In this document: piece after piece, positions 35,091-44,223 of the stretch
Numbering within the stretch: the first letter of the stretch is position 1
Layout: each line of letters begins with the position of its first letter
Assembly (NCBI GenBank): GCA_965200035.1
Contig: OZ241334.1
Coordinates: 2,232,001-2,296,000 of the forward strand
Reading direction: 5' to 3'
Origin: UBA1952 sp965200035
Lineage (GTDB): Bacteria; Bacteroidota; Bacteroidia; Chitinophagales; Chitinophagaceae
Length of the DNA: 64,000 nt
Position numbers and translations under genes: made by a program
Notes under the pieces: generated by a model
What the model saw: only the letters and a program-made list of their open reading frames with translations
Database searches by the model: none
Told to the model about the DNA's origin: nothing

Positions 35091-35569
35091 ACAGGCAGAA
35101 CAGTATCAGTTAATTCATTTTACTATTATCAATTGGCGTATAGCCAAGTTTTAGATATTGTGACACCTAGCGGAACATTAATAATGGGCTAAATTCTTCA
35201 GAATTTCCATCAATTGGTTCGATAACATTCCATTTGGGGGCACACTACAAGATAAAGCAGTTATGAATTTCGGTTCATAGCTGCTTTCTTATTTACCGCA
35301 AGAAATTTAGTCAGCTCGGCTGTTGTATCTGATACGTTCAGGTTACAGCTTTCTAGGAAATATTTTTTGCTTTTGGCGTTCTCACAATGCAAATCAGTAT
35401 TCTTCCTTTACCTTTTTGATAGTTTCCACGTTGGCTGCGCCGGCAGTAAGATATTTATTAAATCTCTTACGATTGAAGACTTTATAGACATTGATTTCTT
35501 CCAAGACTCCGCTTTCTTTTTTTCGTGCTCAATAAAATAAATTATTATTTTTATGCATAAGCACGCCCT
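35091..35569. other. Gap with probable decayed coding sequence
   Basis: Two minus-strand stretches read like protein without a start. About 35394-35535 gives KKESGVLEEINVYKVFNRKR, then a lysine-rich end KKVKEEY and stop. About 35261-35407 gives ..ENAKSKKYFLESCNLNVSD and ends at a stop at 35261. They lie in different frames and may be pieces of one or two eroded genes next to the transposase relic. No family recognised. Confidence 0.3.
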
Positions 35570-35926
35570 ATGAAATGCAACGCCACACCATTTAAAAGCA
35601 CTTTTTTTCTGCCCGTCATTATCTGCATGTTTAGCTCCTGCAGTGTAATCAGGGTACTGGAAGTTGATTCCCCATCCGCCGACTGCGCTGGTTCCGGTCA
35701 GCACTTTTGCCATGATACGGTGATACATGCCTCTTTATGGAAGGGAAGGAACGGCAAGCAGGATATCAGAAGTCTGTGTCCGAACGGTATCAGCAGGGTA
35801 AAAATCACGACCCGCCCGATGGATGTGGTATTGGGCTTCATCACCGCCGGGTTTGTTGTCCGGCAACGGATAGATTGGGATTGTGCCCAGCGGAGTGGTA
35901 CACAGGACGTCGATATCAATCATTAA
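35570..35926 (+). CDS. Small conserved lipoprotein, unknown function
   Basis: 118 residues. The signal ends in lipobox MFSSC (about residues 20-24). The mature part has HASLWKGRNGKQDIRSLCPNGISRVK and a hydrophobic stretch MDVVLGFITAGFVVRQRIDWDC, with two conserved-looking cysteines. The pattern recalls Bor/Iss-like surface lipoproteins, but I would not assign it. It precedes the flavoprotein gene by 19 nt, suggesting an operon. Confidence 0.75.
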   Translation: MKCNATPFKSTFFLPVIICMFSSCSVIRVLEVDSPSADCAGSGQHFCHDTVIHASLWKGRNGKQDIRSLCPNGISRVKITTRPMDVVLGFITAGFVVRQRIDWDCAQRSGTQDVDINH

Positions 35927-35945
35927 TCCCAAAATTATACCCAAC

Positions 35946-37556
35946 ATGCGCCCCGGCATTTCACCATTTGTACCTGATGATCCCTGGCAAAATTGCCATG
36001 AAAATTTCAAACAGCATTTTACGCTCAACGCATCCTGGCAGCCCAACCACTCCGGCACCGGCTTAAGCGCCGGCGACCTTTACAAACGGGCTACCGGCAA
36101 CCTGCAATGGGCCATCGGCAATGCTATAGACAATCATTTGACTCTCCGCGCCATTGGGGCCAACTGGTCACTATCGCCCGTAGCTATGTGCCGTGGCGGC
36201 ATGCTGCAGACTAAAGGCCTGGACCTCATCATCAATGTCCGGGACAACTTCGTAAGCCCTGCATACCTTACCGGCGGCAGGAGCAGCGATGCGCTGAAAT
36301 TGGTGGAATGCGGTGTACAAATGTCCCGGCTGAACAAGACTCTGGAAATAGAAAGCAACCCGGCCCGCAGCATCAGAGCTTCCGGCGGCAGTAATGGGCA
36401 GACAGTAGCCGGGGCCACATCCACCGGCACGCACGGCGCAGCCTTACTCACTGGTGCAGTACATGACGCCATTGTAGGCATTCATTTGGTGACGGGCCGC
36501 GATACCCATGTGTGGCTGGAGCGGGCATCGTATCCCGTAGCATCGGACGCTTTTATCAACTGGCTGGGCGCAACGTCAATGCGCGATGATGACTTGTTCA
36601 ATGCTGCGCTGGTCAGTTTCGGATCATTCGGTATTATTCACAGCGTGATGCTGGAAACAGAGCCGCTTTTTCTACTGAAGGAATACCGTATCAGCGATTT
36701 CATTTATTCGGACGAGCTGATGGATGCCTTTTCCACACTGGATTTCGGCAAGCTGAAAGTATTACTGCCCGATCTTCCCGATAGTGTACCGGGGCATGAA
36801 CTATACCATATGGAGATCAACCTGAACCCATACTCGGTAAGGAAAGGAAGCAAGGGCGGCATGTATGTTTTCCTGTTTTATAAGGTGCCGGTACCGCCAG
36901 GATTTGTGGCGGACCAGAGTGGCCTCAATACCGGTCCCAGCCCGGAATTTATATGGATGATGAAAGGCCTGCTTTCCGCGCTGGGGGGCGATCTCAGCTA
37001 CAATACCATTAAGAAAAAAACGAGCCAGGAATTTGAAAAGAACATACGTCCGGCAACACTCATGCCCAAAACGATCGGCTCCATATTCCGGGACACAAGG
37101 TTTACCGGCAATATCGCCAGCTTCGCACTGGCCGTAGCAACAAGCTCACTGCCAGTGGCTGTAGAGCAGATACTGGCGGAAATAGGTGTGAACGCATTTG
37201 CCGGCGCGGTGGCAGTGCGTTTTGTAAAAGGAACGAAAGCTACCCTTGGCTTCACCCGCTTTGAGCATACCTGCGTGATAGAGATGGACGGGCTGGATAT
37301 AAAAGGCAATCACCAGGTATTTGCCAAGGTGATCGCACGGCTGGAAAATAAGGGCATTCCCTGCACTATTCACTGGGGCAAACTAAATGAACCGCTGAAT
37401 GCAAACCGTGTAACCAATATGTATAGCAGCAATAAGGTGCAGTCATGGAAACGTAGCCGCGAAATACTGTTGAAGCCTGAAACGCGCGCGGTTTTCACCA
37501 ATGATTTCATGATCCGCTGCGGGTTGAACACTTTAGCTTCCGATGCTGTGGCATAG
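35946..37556 (+). CDS. FAD-linked oxidoreductase (VAO/FAD_binding_4 type)
   Basis: About 536 residues from the ATG at 35946 (MRPGISPFVPDDPWQN); an upstream ATG at 35883 would overlap the lipoprotein gene. The FAD-binding fold is shown by LRAIGANWSLSP, SIRASGGSNGQTVAGATSTGTHGA and later FGSFGIIHSVMLETEPL. The C-terminal cap ends IHWGKLNEPLNANRV, reminiscent of sugar-lactone (L-gulonolactone/D-arabinonolactone) oxidases. It probably oxidises a polyol, sugar lactone or alcohol with O2 or another acceptor. No signal peptide is seen. Confidence 0.85.
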   Translation: MRPGISPFVPDDPWQNCHENFKQHFTLNASWQPNHSGTGLSAGDLYKRATGNLQWAIGNAIDNHLTLRAIGANWSLSPVAMCRGGMLQTKGLDLIINVRDNFVSPAYLTGGRSSDALKLVECGVQMSRLNKTLEIESNPARSIRASGGSNGQTVAGATSTGTHGAALLTGAVHDAIVGIHLVTGRDTHVWLERASYPVASDAFINWLGATSMRDDDLFNAALVSFGSFGIIHSVMLETEPLFLLKEYRISDFIYSDELMDAFSTLDFGKLKVLLPDLPDSVPGHELYHMEINLNPYSVRKGSKGGMYVFLFYKVPVPPGFVADQSGLNTGPSPEFIWMMKGLLSALGGDLSYNTIKKKTSQEFEKNIRPATLMPKTIGSIFRDTRFTGNIASFALAVATSSLPVAVEQILAEIGVNAFAGAVAVRFVKGTKATLGFTRFEHTCVIEMDGLDIKGNHQVFAKVIARLENKGIPCTIHWGKLNEPLNANRVTNMYSSNKVQSWKRSREILLKPETRAVFTNDFMIRCGLNTLASDAVA

Positions 37557-37662
37557 TCAGAATTTTTTGGTCAGAAGACACGCTCTGCGCCTATGCAGTT
37601 GTTTCTGTCGTTTTTGAAGCTTCCATCATTTAGTTTCACAATATTCCATTTGGTTACGCCAG

Positions 37663-37700
37663 AGAGCAAAGCCGGCATTTTTGCCGGCTCTGCTCTTTTA
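37663..37700. terminator. Bidirectional terminator
   Basis: AGAGCA-A-AGCCGGCA pairs with TGCCGGCT-C-TGCTCT around a T-rich loop and is followed by TTTTATC; it separates the convergent genes ending at 37556 and 37736. Confidence 0.85.
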
Positions 37701-37735
37701 TCAAAAAAACCTAATCTTTTAAGTCAGCTACAATA

Positions 37736-38530
37736 TCATTTTTTACTGATAAGGCTGGTGAGCGCATTCCGCAGGTGATCGTAGTCCATCAGGTCTACTT
37801 TTACACTGCCTACCAATATTGGGCTATCTACACGCACGGGCAGGTGATTATTGTCGTCGGTCACCCATACTGCCATTTTTTCACCTCCTTTGAAGATTGT
37901 GCCCTCGATCAGCAGCGGTGATATCTTGATGGTATTGAACACACCATAGCGGGTTTCGATCTTTTCTTTGCCTATATAGCGGATGTAGAGGTTGTAGACT
38001 TTATCATCCAGAAACATGGTGAACGGAATCTTGGAGCCGGGCTGGTATTTATTGTAATCAATATTGCGGGCATAATAGATTGCCGAAAGCACATCCTGCA
38101 CACATTTTGGCACTTGGAAAATGCCATTGGTGGTCACCACCTGCCCGATGTTCTGATTGAAGGTTACATTATTGTAGATCTTGAACCCGCCTTCATTTAC
38201 ATTCCGCACAAAGCGCAACGGCAGCATAGTACCGGCATCTATATAAGATTCATAACGATCGCGCACTTTATAAAACCATTCGTACGATTTCATGGTCTTG
38301 CCATCGCCAGTGATGTGGTAAACATGCTTCCCATTTATGTCTTCGCCAGCTACATTGAAATTCGCCTCGCCGGCGCCTACCCAAATGCGGCCCATATTAT
38401 AATAGACTTTAAAATAGAGATGCTCTCCTTCTATAAAAGAAATATTATGCAGGCCGCAAAACTCAGTTTGCTGGGCTATTGCCGTGCGGGCTGTAAAGAG
38501 TAGAAACAGGGCCAGGAAGAATTTTTTCAT
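37736..38530 (-). CDS. DUF3108 periplasmic protein
   Basis: About 264 residues from the ATG at 38530 (MKKFFLALFLLFTARTAIAQ, a signal peptide). The mature part is beta-rich and matches DUF3108: EHLYFKVYYNMGRIWVGAGEANF, MKSYEWFYKVRDRYESYID, and a final PILVGSVKVDLMDYDHL. The family is exported and believed to have a barrel-like fold; function is unknown. It is followed by the flippase-like gene upstream on the same strand, 63 nt away. Confidence 0.88.
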   Translation of the reverse strand: MKKFFLALFLLFTARTAIAQQTEFCGLHNISFIEGEHLYFKVYYNMGRIWVGAGEANFNVAGEDINGKHVYHITGDGKTMKSYEWFYKVRDRYESYIDAGTMLPLRFVRNVNEGGFKIYNNVTFNQNIGQVVTTNGIFQVPKCVQDVLSAIYYARNIDYNKYQPGSKIPFTMFLDDKVYNLYIRYIGKEKIETRYGVFNTIKISPLLIEGTIFKGGEKMAVWVTDDNNHLPVRVDSPILVGSVKVDLMDYDHLRNALTSLISKK

Positions 38531-38593
38531 AAATATTGCGGGCAATCAAATATCCAAAGTTTTTGGCGGAAGTGCAGACTACTAAACAGTTAA

Positions 38594-39535
38594 CTACCGC
38601 AGCCATTTTAATCTCAATAAAAGAATACTGCCAATAAGCGCCGGTATCACCAGATTAATCGCCCAAAGGCCAAAGGTAGCGGAAAGCAGCCCCAGCTTAT
38701 TGGCTGTATAAGTATGAAAAAGCAGAAGGCTCACCTCCCCACGAATCCCCAATTCGGCCAGCGCAATGGACGGAATTACAGCCATCGCCCAAAAGAACAA
38801 CGCACACAGGAAAAAGCCATCTACAAGCGGTACGGGTACATTCATCCACCGCAGCATCAGATAATACTGCATCGTAAATACAGCAAAGCGTAACAGGGCG
38901 AGCCCTAAAATAACCCACTGCTCACGCGGGGAAAACCGGCCAAGCATCTGCCCGTACAGGTGAAACTTCCTGAGCCAGCGGATACGCTCCAGCAACGGCG
39001 CCCAACGCTCAAAGCACCAATAGAATAACCCCACTATCCAGATCAATGCCGCACAGCCTGCCAAAAGCACATACACCAGCGCTGAGGGAAAATGAATTGC
39101 ATAATAAACAAGCCCCAGTAAGCCAAAGATAAGCACAGCAAGCAGCTGGGTACAGCCGCCCAGCACAGAGACACTGATGAGCCGGGTACTGTTTTTTTTA
39201 TCCAGAAATAAAATCCGCCCCGGGTACTCACCGATCCGGTTGGGGGTAATGATCGAAAATGCAATGCCGCCTAACAGGCTTTTGAGTGATTGCCGCAACG
39301 TCATGGGAATAGCGCTGCCGGCCAGCATACGCCATTTAACGGCCTCAATGCCCAGATTGGCCGGAAGCAGCGCAAGCGCAGCGATCAGCCATCCTGTAGT
39401 GTCGTGCGGCCACCAGTCTTTGTCGTTCATATCACCCAATTGCTTATGCACCTGATGATATAAGCTCCACAATAACAAAGCGGTGACGATCACCCCCAAT
39501 CCATAGTTCAGGGCTATTTTGGTAGTTTTGTTCAA
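38594..39535 (-). CDS. Flippase-like / lysylphosphatidylglycerol synthase TM-domain protein
   Basis: 313 residues with about eight hydrophobic segments. The family pattern is visible in GGIAFSIITPNRIGEYPGRI and the C-terminal ALAELGIRGEVSLLLF. Such UPF0104 proteins move or modify lipids in the inner membrane. There is no C-terminal aminoacyltransferase domain, so it corresponds only to the membrane part of MprF. It is divergent from ruvC, with only 21 nt between the two starts. Confidence 0.85.
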   Translation of the reverse strand: MNKTTKIALNYGLGVIVTALLLWSLYHQVHKQLGDMNDKDWWPHDTTGWLIAALALLPANLGIEAVKWRMLAGSAIPMTLRQSLKSLLGGIAFSIITPNRIGEYPGRILFLDKKNSTRLISVSVLGGCTQLLAVLIFGLLGLVYYAIHFPSALVYVLLAGCAALIWIVGLFYWCFERWAPLLERIRWLRKFHLYGQMLGRFSPREQWVILGLALLRFAVFTMQYYLMLRWMNVPVPLVDGFFLCALFFWAMAVIPSIALAELGIRGEVSLLLFHTYTANKLGLLSATFGLWAINLVIPALIGSILLLRLKWLR

Positions 39536-39556
39536 AATATTCTAATCTTCAACCTT

Positions 39557-40144
39557 GTGCAGCAGGCAGCCCCGCAGATCATTTTAGGCATAGACCCAGG
39601 AACCCTCGTAATGGGTTACGGACTGATAGCCGTGCACAAAAGTACCATAACGCTGGTGGAAATGGGGGTACTGCAGCTCGCCCGCAAACAAGAGCACGCC
39701 GAGCGGCTGGAGATGATTTTTACCAAGATGCAGAGCATTATCCGCATTCACAAACCATCGGCGGTAGCTATTGAAGCGCCTTTCTTTGGCAAGAATGTCC
39801 AGAGTATGCTCAAGCTGGGACGTGCGCAGGGAGTAGCCATTGCTGCTGCCATGGTGAGTGGCCTGAACGCTGCAGAATATGCTCCACGTACCGTGAAGCA
39901 ATCCATCACCGGCAGGGGTAATGCTACCAAAGAGCAGGTATGGGAAATGCTGAAGCACACTTTGAAGCTGGAAGAAGACAACCCAAAATTTATGGATGCA
40001 GCCGATGCCGTATCCGTAGCGCTCTGCCATCACTATCATCAGCGCATACCAGGCATCACCGATTTCAGCCCTGCTAAAAAGAAAACCGGCAAGAAATCCA
40101 ACTGGGCCGCCTTTGCCGCCCTGAATCCTGACCGGGTTGGATAG
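39557..40144 (+). CDS. ruvC: RuvC Holliday-junction endonuclease
   Basis: 195 residues from a GTG at 39557, 21 nt from the divergent start. RuvC cuts Holliday junctions with RuvAB. The catalytic acids are in LGIDPGTLVMGYG (first Asp), AIEAPFFGKN (Glu) and the C-terminal DAADAVSVALCHHY pair. A basic tail (PAKKKTGKKSN) extends beyond the core as in many Bacteroidota. Ordinary housekeeping. Confidence 0.96.
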   Translation: MQQAAPQIILGIDPGTLVMGYGLIAVHKSTITLVEMGVLQLARKQEHAERLEMIFTKMQSIIRIHKPSAVAIEAPFFGKNVQSMLKLGRAQGVAIAAAMVSGLNAAEYAPRTVKQSITGRGNATKEQVWEMLKHTLKLEEDNPKFMDAADAVSVALCHHYHQRIPGITDFSPAKKKTGKKSNWAAFAALNPDRVG

Positions 40145-40211
40145 TAATATGCCGGCATAAAATATCCTTCACAGAAAACGACTAATTTCGCGCAAATTTT
40201 CAAAGCAGAAC

Positions 40212-41309
40212 ATGGCGTTACAAGTAGGTATCGTGGGCTTGCCCAACGTAGGAAAATCAACTCTTTTCAATGCAGTAAGCAACAGTGCGAAAGCACAGGC
40301 GGCCAACTACCGCTTCTGCACTATAGAGCCGAATGTAGGGCTGGTAGATGTGCCGGATGAGCGGATGACGAAGCTGGCCGAGATCGTACAGCCCAACCGC
40401 ATCGTGCCCACTACTATTGAGTTTGTGGACATTGCCGGTCTGGTAAAAGGGGCAAGCAAAGGTGAAGGACTGGGCAATAAATTTCTCGGCAATATCCGGG
40501 AAGTAGATGCCATCGTACATGTGATCCGCTGTTTTGAAGATGAGAATGTCCTCCGTGAGGAAGGCGCCATCAATCCGGTAAGTGACAAGGAAATCATTGA
40601 TACAGAGCTGCAGCTGGCAGACTTATCAAGTGTAGATAAGAAGATAGGCCGCGTGGAAAAGATGGCGAAGAACGATCCGAAAGCCAAGCGCCAATTGGAA
40701 ACCTTGCTGAAATGTAAAGAGCACCTCGAACAAGGCAGGAATATCCGCGAAATGAAGCTGGAAGGCGAAGACGCAGAAGCGGTCTATGATATCTTCCTGC
40801 TTACGCAGAAGCCGGTACTGTATGTAGCCAACGTGGATGAAGCATCCATCCATACCGGTAATCAGTATTCTGAAGCACTGGCAAAATCCGTAGCGGCAGA
40901 AGGCGCGCAGGTAATCGTGATGAATAATTCTATCGAAGCCCAGATCACTGAAATGGATAACCCGGATGATAAAGCGCTTTTCCTGGATGAATACGGGCTG
41001 AGCGAGCCTGGTCTCAACCGTCTGATCCGCGCAGCCTACAATCTGCTCGAGCTGATTACCTACTTCACCGCAGGTGTACAGGAAGTGCGTGCGTGGACTA
41101 TTCACAAAGGATGGAAAGCACCACAGGCCGCCAGCGTAATCCATACTGATTTTGAAAAAGGATTTATCAAAGCAGAAGTGATCGGATATGATGATTACAT
41201 CAGCCTCGGTGGCGAAACGGCTGCAAGAGATAAAGGCCGCCTGCGCATAGAAGGCAAGGAATATCTAGTGGCAGACGGCGATGTAATGCACTTCCGCTTC
41301 AATGTATAA
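40212..41309 (+). CDS. ychF: YchF/Ola1-type P-loop ATPase
   Basis: 365 residues, normal length. G1 is GLPNVGKSTLFNAV, G3 is DIAGLVKGASKGEGLGN, and the altered G4 NVDE explains the ATP preference of this family. The C-terminal TGS-type domain ends HTDFEKGFIKAEV..GKEYLVADGDVMHFRFNV. It is a conserved translation/stress-associated protein. TAATTTCG about 30 nt upstream of the ATG may be part of a promoter. Confidence 0.97.
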   Translation: MALQVGIVGLPNVGKSTLFNAVSNSAKAQAANYRFCTIEPNVGLVDVPDERMTKLAEIVQPNRIVPTTIEFVDIAGLVKGASKGEGLGNKFLGNIREVDAIVHVIRCFEDENVLREEGAINPVSDKEIIDTELQLADLSSVDKKIGRVEKMAKNDPKAKRQLETLLKCKEHLEQGRNIREMKLEGEDAEAVYDIFLLTQKPVLYVANVDEASIHTGNQYSEALAKSVAAEGAQVIVMNNSIEAQITEMDNPDDKALFLDEYGLSEPGLNRLIRAAYNLLELITYFTAGVQEVRAWTIHKGWKAPQAASVIHTDFEKGFIKAEVIGYDDYISLGGETAARDKGRLRIEGKEYLVADGDVMHFRFNV

Positions 41310-41336
41310 TAGTGGTAATTGCGTAACTTTAAAATC

Positions 41337-41882
41337 ATGTTTGAGCTAACTACGCCAGCGATTCCCAAGACGCCAATGGACATCTATCGTTCATTGCCTG
41401 AAGGCACGCGCGCGGAGATTATCGATAACGTTATCTATATGCCCCCCTCCCCATTTGAAGCACACCAGAAAGTTTCCGGAACACTTGCTGGTGAGATTTA
41501 TCTTTATTTCAAGCAATACGATCAGCGCGGCAGATTCTACACTGCACCTTTTGATGTATTTCTGGACAATAGGTCCACCTCTGTACAACCGGATATTTTT
41601 ATCCTTCTTCCGGATAATACAATTAATATTGAAGCGCGGGGACATTTTCATGGCGTGCCGGATATTATTATTGAAATTCTTTCACAGGGCAATAAAGATT
41701 ACGATCTTATCCAGAAAAAGAATCTCTACGAACGCTTTGGTGTGAAGGAATATTTTGTGATAGAGCCGGAAAGCGGGCTCACTTTTCACTACTACTTGCG
41801 GGAAGGAATATACGTTTTAGCCAAAGAGGAAATCAGGAAGATGGAATCACAGCTGTTACAGCACACTTTCCAATGGTCATGA
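41337..41882 (+). CDS. Uma2-family (DUF820) endonuclease-like protein
   Basis: About 181 residues from the ATG at 41337; six earlier codons from 41319 are unlikely. The restriction-endonuclease-like core shows RAEIIDNVIYMPPSP, VQPDIFILLPDN and PDIIIEILSQGNKDYDL followed by KKNLYERFGVKEYFVIEP, the D..ExL and lysine pattern of DUF820. The function of this abundant family is unclear. It stands alone between ychF and pepP and is followed by a terminator. Confidence 0.9.
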   Translation: MFELTTPAIPKTPMDIYRSLPEGTRAEIIDNVIYMPPSPFEAHQKVSGTLAGEIYLYFKQYDQRGRFYTAPFDVFLDNRSTSVQPDIFILLPDNTINIEARGHFHGVPDIIIEILSQGNKDYDLIQKKNLYERFGVKEYFVIEPESGLTFHYYLREGIYVLAKEEIRKMESQLLQHTFQWS

Positions 41883-41883
41883 T

Positions 41884-41912
41884 AAAATCCCCCGCCTGCC
41901 GGGGGATTTTTC
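41884..41912. terminator. Terminator after the Uma2 gene
   Basis: AAAATCCCCC and GGGGGATTTT form a 10-bp stem around a 7-nt loop, followed by TCATTT. Confidence 0.85.
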
Positions 41913-41992
41913 ATTTCCCGCGAAAGCAAATCCCAAACCATCCTTAACTTCACACCCTTCCAGTTTTCACCATTTCACCACTCAAAAAAAGA

Positions 41993-43279
41993 ATGAAATA
42001 CGAAGCCATAGATTCCAAATTATATACACAGAACCGTGAGCGCTTTATTGCTAAAATGAAACCCAACAGTGTGGCTATCTTTCCCGGAAATCCGGTGCTG
42101 CCCGCCAACGGCGACGCGCAATACGTTTATATACCGAACTCAGATGTGATGTGGCTTTCCGGCGTAGCGCAGGAAAAGAGCATGGTTATTCTGTATCCCG
42201 ATAATCCGGATGAGACCATGCGGGAAGTGCTGGTGCTGCTTCGGCCCAATGAGCATCTCGAAAAATGGGAAGGCCATAAGCTGCGCAAGGATGAGGCCAC
42301 AGCTATGTCAGGCATTCAGAACATTCAATGGACCGACGCCATTGATCCGGTGCTGCAGGTAATGATGCACCATGCCGACTATGTGTACCTCAATACCAAT
42401 GAGAATGACCGTACAGATGCTTCCATTTTTCGCCCAGATCTGCTGTTTGTGCATCAGCTGATGAGGAAATATCCGTTGCATCATTATGAGCGCTCGGCGA
42501 AGATCATTAAGGAGCTGCGCTCGGTAAAGACTGCTGAAGAGGTTGCCATCACTCAGCGTGCTATTGATATTACCGAAAAGGCTTTCCGCCGCATCATGCA
42601 GTTCATCAAGCCGGGAGTCATGGAGTACGAGCTGGAAGCGGAGATCACGCACGAATTTCTGTGCAACCGTGCTACGCGTCATGCCTATGGTGCCATTCTT
42701 GCCTCCGGCGACCGTGCGCGCATCCTGCATTACGTAGAGAACAATCAGGAGTGTAAAGACGGTGAGCTCATCCTGATGGACTTTGGCGCTGAATATGGAA
42801 GCTATGCCGCTGATCTTACACGTACTATTCCGGTAAATGGTAAGTTTACAGACCGTCAGAAAGAAGTGTACAATGCTGTGCTGGCCGTACATAATTATGC
42901 TAAAAGCATTCTGAAGCCGGGCATTTCTATTGTTGATTATACCAAGAAAGCCAGTGAGGAAATGGAGCGTCAGTTATTGAAAATAGGATTGCTCACCCAG
43001 GCGCAGATCGATCAGCAGGACCCGGATAACCCTGCTTATAAAAAATATTTTTACCACGGCATCTCTCACCACCTCGGTATAGATGTGCACGATCTGGGAA
43101 CCCGCGTATTGCCGGTAGAGAAAGGTATGCTGTTCACCATTGAGCCGGGCATTTATATTGAGGAAGAGCAGATGGGAATCCGCATTGAGAACAATGTATG
43201 GATCACGGAAGATGGCAATCAGGATCTGTTTAAAAACATCCCGATCACGGTTGAAGAGATCGAGGCTGCGATGAAGTAG
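41993..43279 (+). CDS. pepP: Aminopeptidase P (M24B metallopeptidase)
   Basis: 428 residues. It removes an N-terminal residue before proline, using two metal ions. An N-terminal regulatory domain (MWLSGVAQEKSMVILYP) is followed by the pita-bread fold with ligands in LILMDFGAEYGSYAADLTRT, HGISHHLGIDVHD, FTIEPGIYIEEEQ and IRIENNVWIT. Housekeeping, cytoplasmic. Confidence 0.95.
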   Translation: MKYEAIDSKLYTQNRERFIAKMKPNSVAIFPGNPVLPANGDAQYVYIPNSDVMWLSGVAQEKSMVILYPDNPDETMREVLVLLRPNEHLEKWEGHKLRKDEATAMSGIQNIQWTDAIDPVLQVMMHHADYVYLNTNENDRTDASIFRPDLLFVHQLMRKYPLHHYERSAKIIKELRSVKTAEEVAITQRAIDITEKAFRRIMQFIKPGVMEYELEAEITHEFLCNRATRHAYGAILASGDRARILHYVENNQECKDGELILMDFGAEYGSYAADLTRTIPVNGKFTDRQKEVYNAVLAVHNYAKSILKPGISIVDYTKKASEEMERQLLKIGLLTQAQIDQQDPDNPAYKKYFYHGISHHLGIDVHDLGTRVLPVEKGMLFTIEPGIYIEEEQMGIRIENNVWITEDGNQDLFKNIPITVEEIEAAMK

Positions 43280-43305
43280 TGGTTCGGTTTAAACCAGGCT
43301 CGCTG

Positions 43306-43336
43306 TGGGATCCTTCGGCAGGCTCAGGATGACCCG
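43306..43336. repeat. Possible dispersed intergenic repeat
   Basis: The sequence GGGATCCTTCGGCAGGCTCAGGATGAC resembles a short palindromic repeat found scattered between genes in many Bacteroidota genomes. Only one copy is in the window. Confidence 0.45.
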
Positions 43337-43431
43337 CTGTATATGTCCAAGCCGCGCAGGTCATGCTGACGCAAGGAAGCATTCCACAGCAACTGGTACA
43401 AGCATCACAAACACAGCAGCGGCAATAAAAG

Positions 43432-43464
43432 AAAGAGCGGCTACCTACCGGGCAGCCGCTCTTT
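43432..43464. terminator. Bidirectional terminator
   Basis: AAAGAGCGGCT and AGCCGCTCTTT make an 11-bp stem with an 11-nt loop between the convergent pepP and DnaJ/KTSC genes. Confidence 0.88.
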
Positions 43465-43487
43465 GTATAAAGGCTTTTCAGGAAAAA

Positions 43488-43940
43488 CTATGCAGGTACA
43501 TGATCTGTCTTGCTGGCCTGGCGATAGACAAATGCATCGTAGATATGTCTGCGACCAAAGCGGGTAGGCGATGGTGCATTCACAAACTTGATGTACAGTT
43601 CTTTAGGCACGCCAAAATACTCGTAGCTGCTGCCATCGGCAAACTTTACTTCCAGCACTTTGTCCTCGAACAGGATTTCAACAATGGGCGATGAATTGGC
43701 AGTCACTTTATAGCCTTCAGCCTGCAAAGCCATCGTTTCCGGAGCAATGCTTACCAGAAAGTGGTAGGCTTCAATAATGGTCTTGCTTTTCTCTTCTGCA
43801 ATATGGCGATCTTCGCTATCCAGCGCAAACTTGTCGGGGTGATGTTCCTTAACCAGGTTGCGGTAAATGGTTTTCAGCTCGGCCAGCGTGGCTGCTTTGG
43901 TAACGCCGAGCAGCTTGCGGTAATCTCCGATTTTCTTCAT
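43488..43940 (-). CDS. DnaJ-domain / KTSC-domain fusion protein
   Basis: About 150 residues from the ATG at 43940 (MKKIGDYRKLLGV). The J domain has the HPD tripeptide (KEHHPDKFALD) needed to stimulate Hsp70 ATPase. Residues about 90-140 are a KTSC domain (FADGSSYEYFGVPKELYIKFVNAPSPTRFGRRHI), a small module linked to lysyl-tRNA synthetase and RNA-binding proteins. There is no zinc-finger or client-binding region, so it is a specialised co-chaperone. KTSC function is unknown. Confidence 0.88.
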   Translation of the reverse strand: MKKIGDYRKLLGVTKAATLAELKTIYRNLVKEHHPDKFALDSEDRHIAEEKSKTIIEAYHFLVSIAPETMALQAEGYKVTANSSPIVEILFEDKVLEVKFADGSSYEYFGVPKELYIKFVNAPSPTRFGRRHIYDAFVYRQASKTDHVPA

Positions 43941-44153
43941 AATCAATCATTAAAGGCCGGTTTTGTAAGCTTTTTCAGGCCTGAAGGGCTGCAAAGGTAA
44001 CGGATAAGTCCATTGCGCAACAAGGCTTAACCATCTGATAAAAAAGCCTTAACCATAAAGAAAGAAAGCACCCTGATCTTGCAGCACCGGATTAACAATT
44101 CTTACGAAGAAAAAATCATTAAAAACATTTACGATTTTTTAAGATAGATGCCC

Positions 44154-44161
44154 TACCTTTG
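44154..44161 (+). promoter_or_regulatory. Bacteroidota-type promoter -7 box (TACCTTTG)
   Basis: TACCTTTGCGCCGCC fits TAnnTTTG exactly, 63 nt before the ATG at 44224. TTTAC at 44128 may be the -33 element. The same TAnnTTTGCG(G/C) form recurs at 60651 and 62478. Confidence 0.75.
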
Positions 44162-44223
44162 CGCCGCCAAAAGGAACAAAGGCCTTTTGCCTAATTACAA
44201 AAAAGTTTTAAAAACAAATAGCT

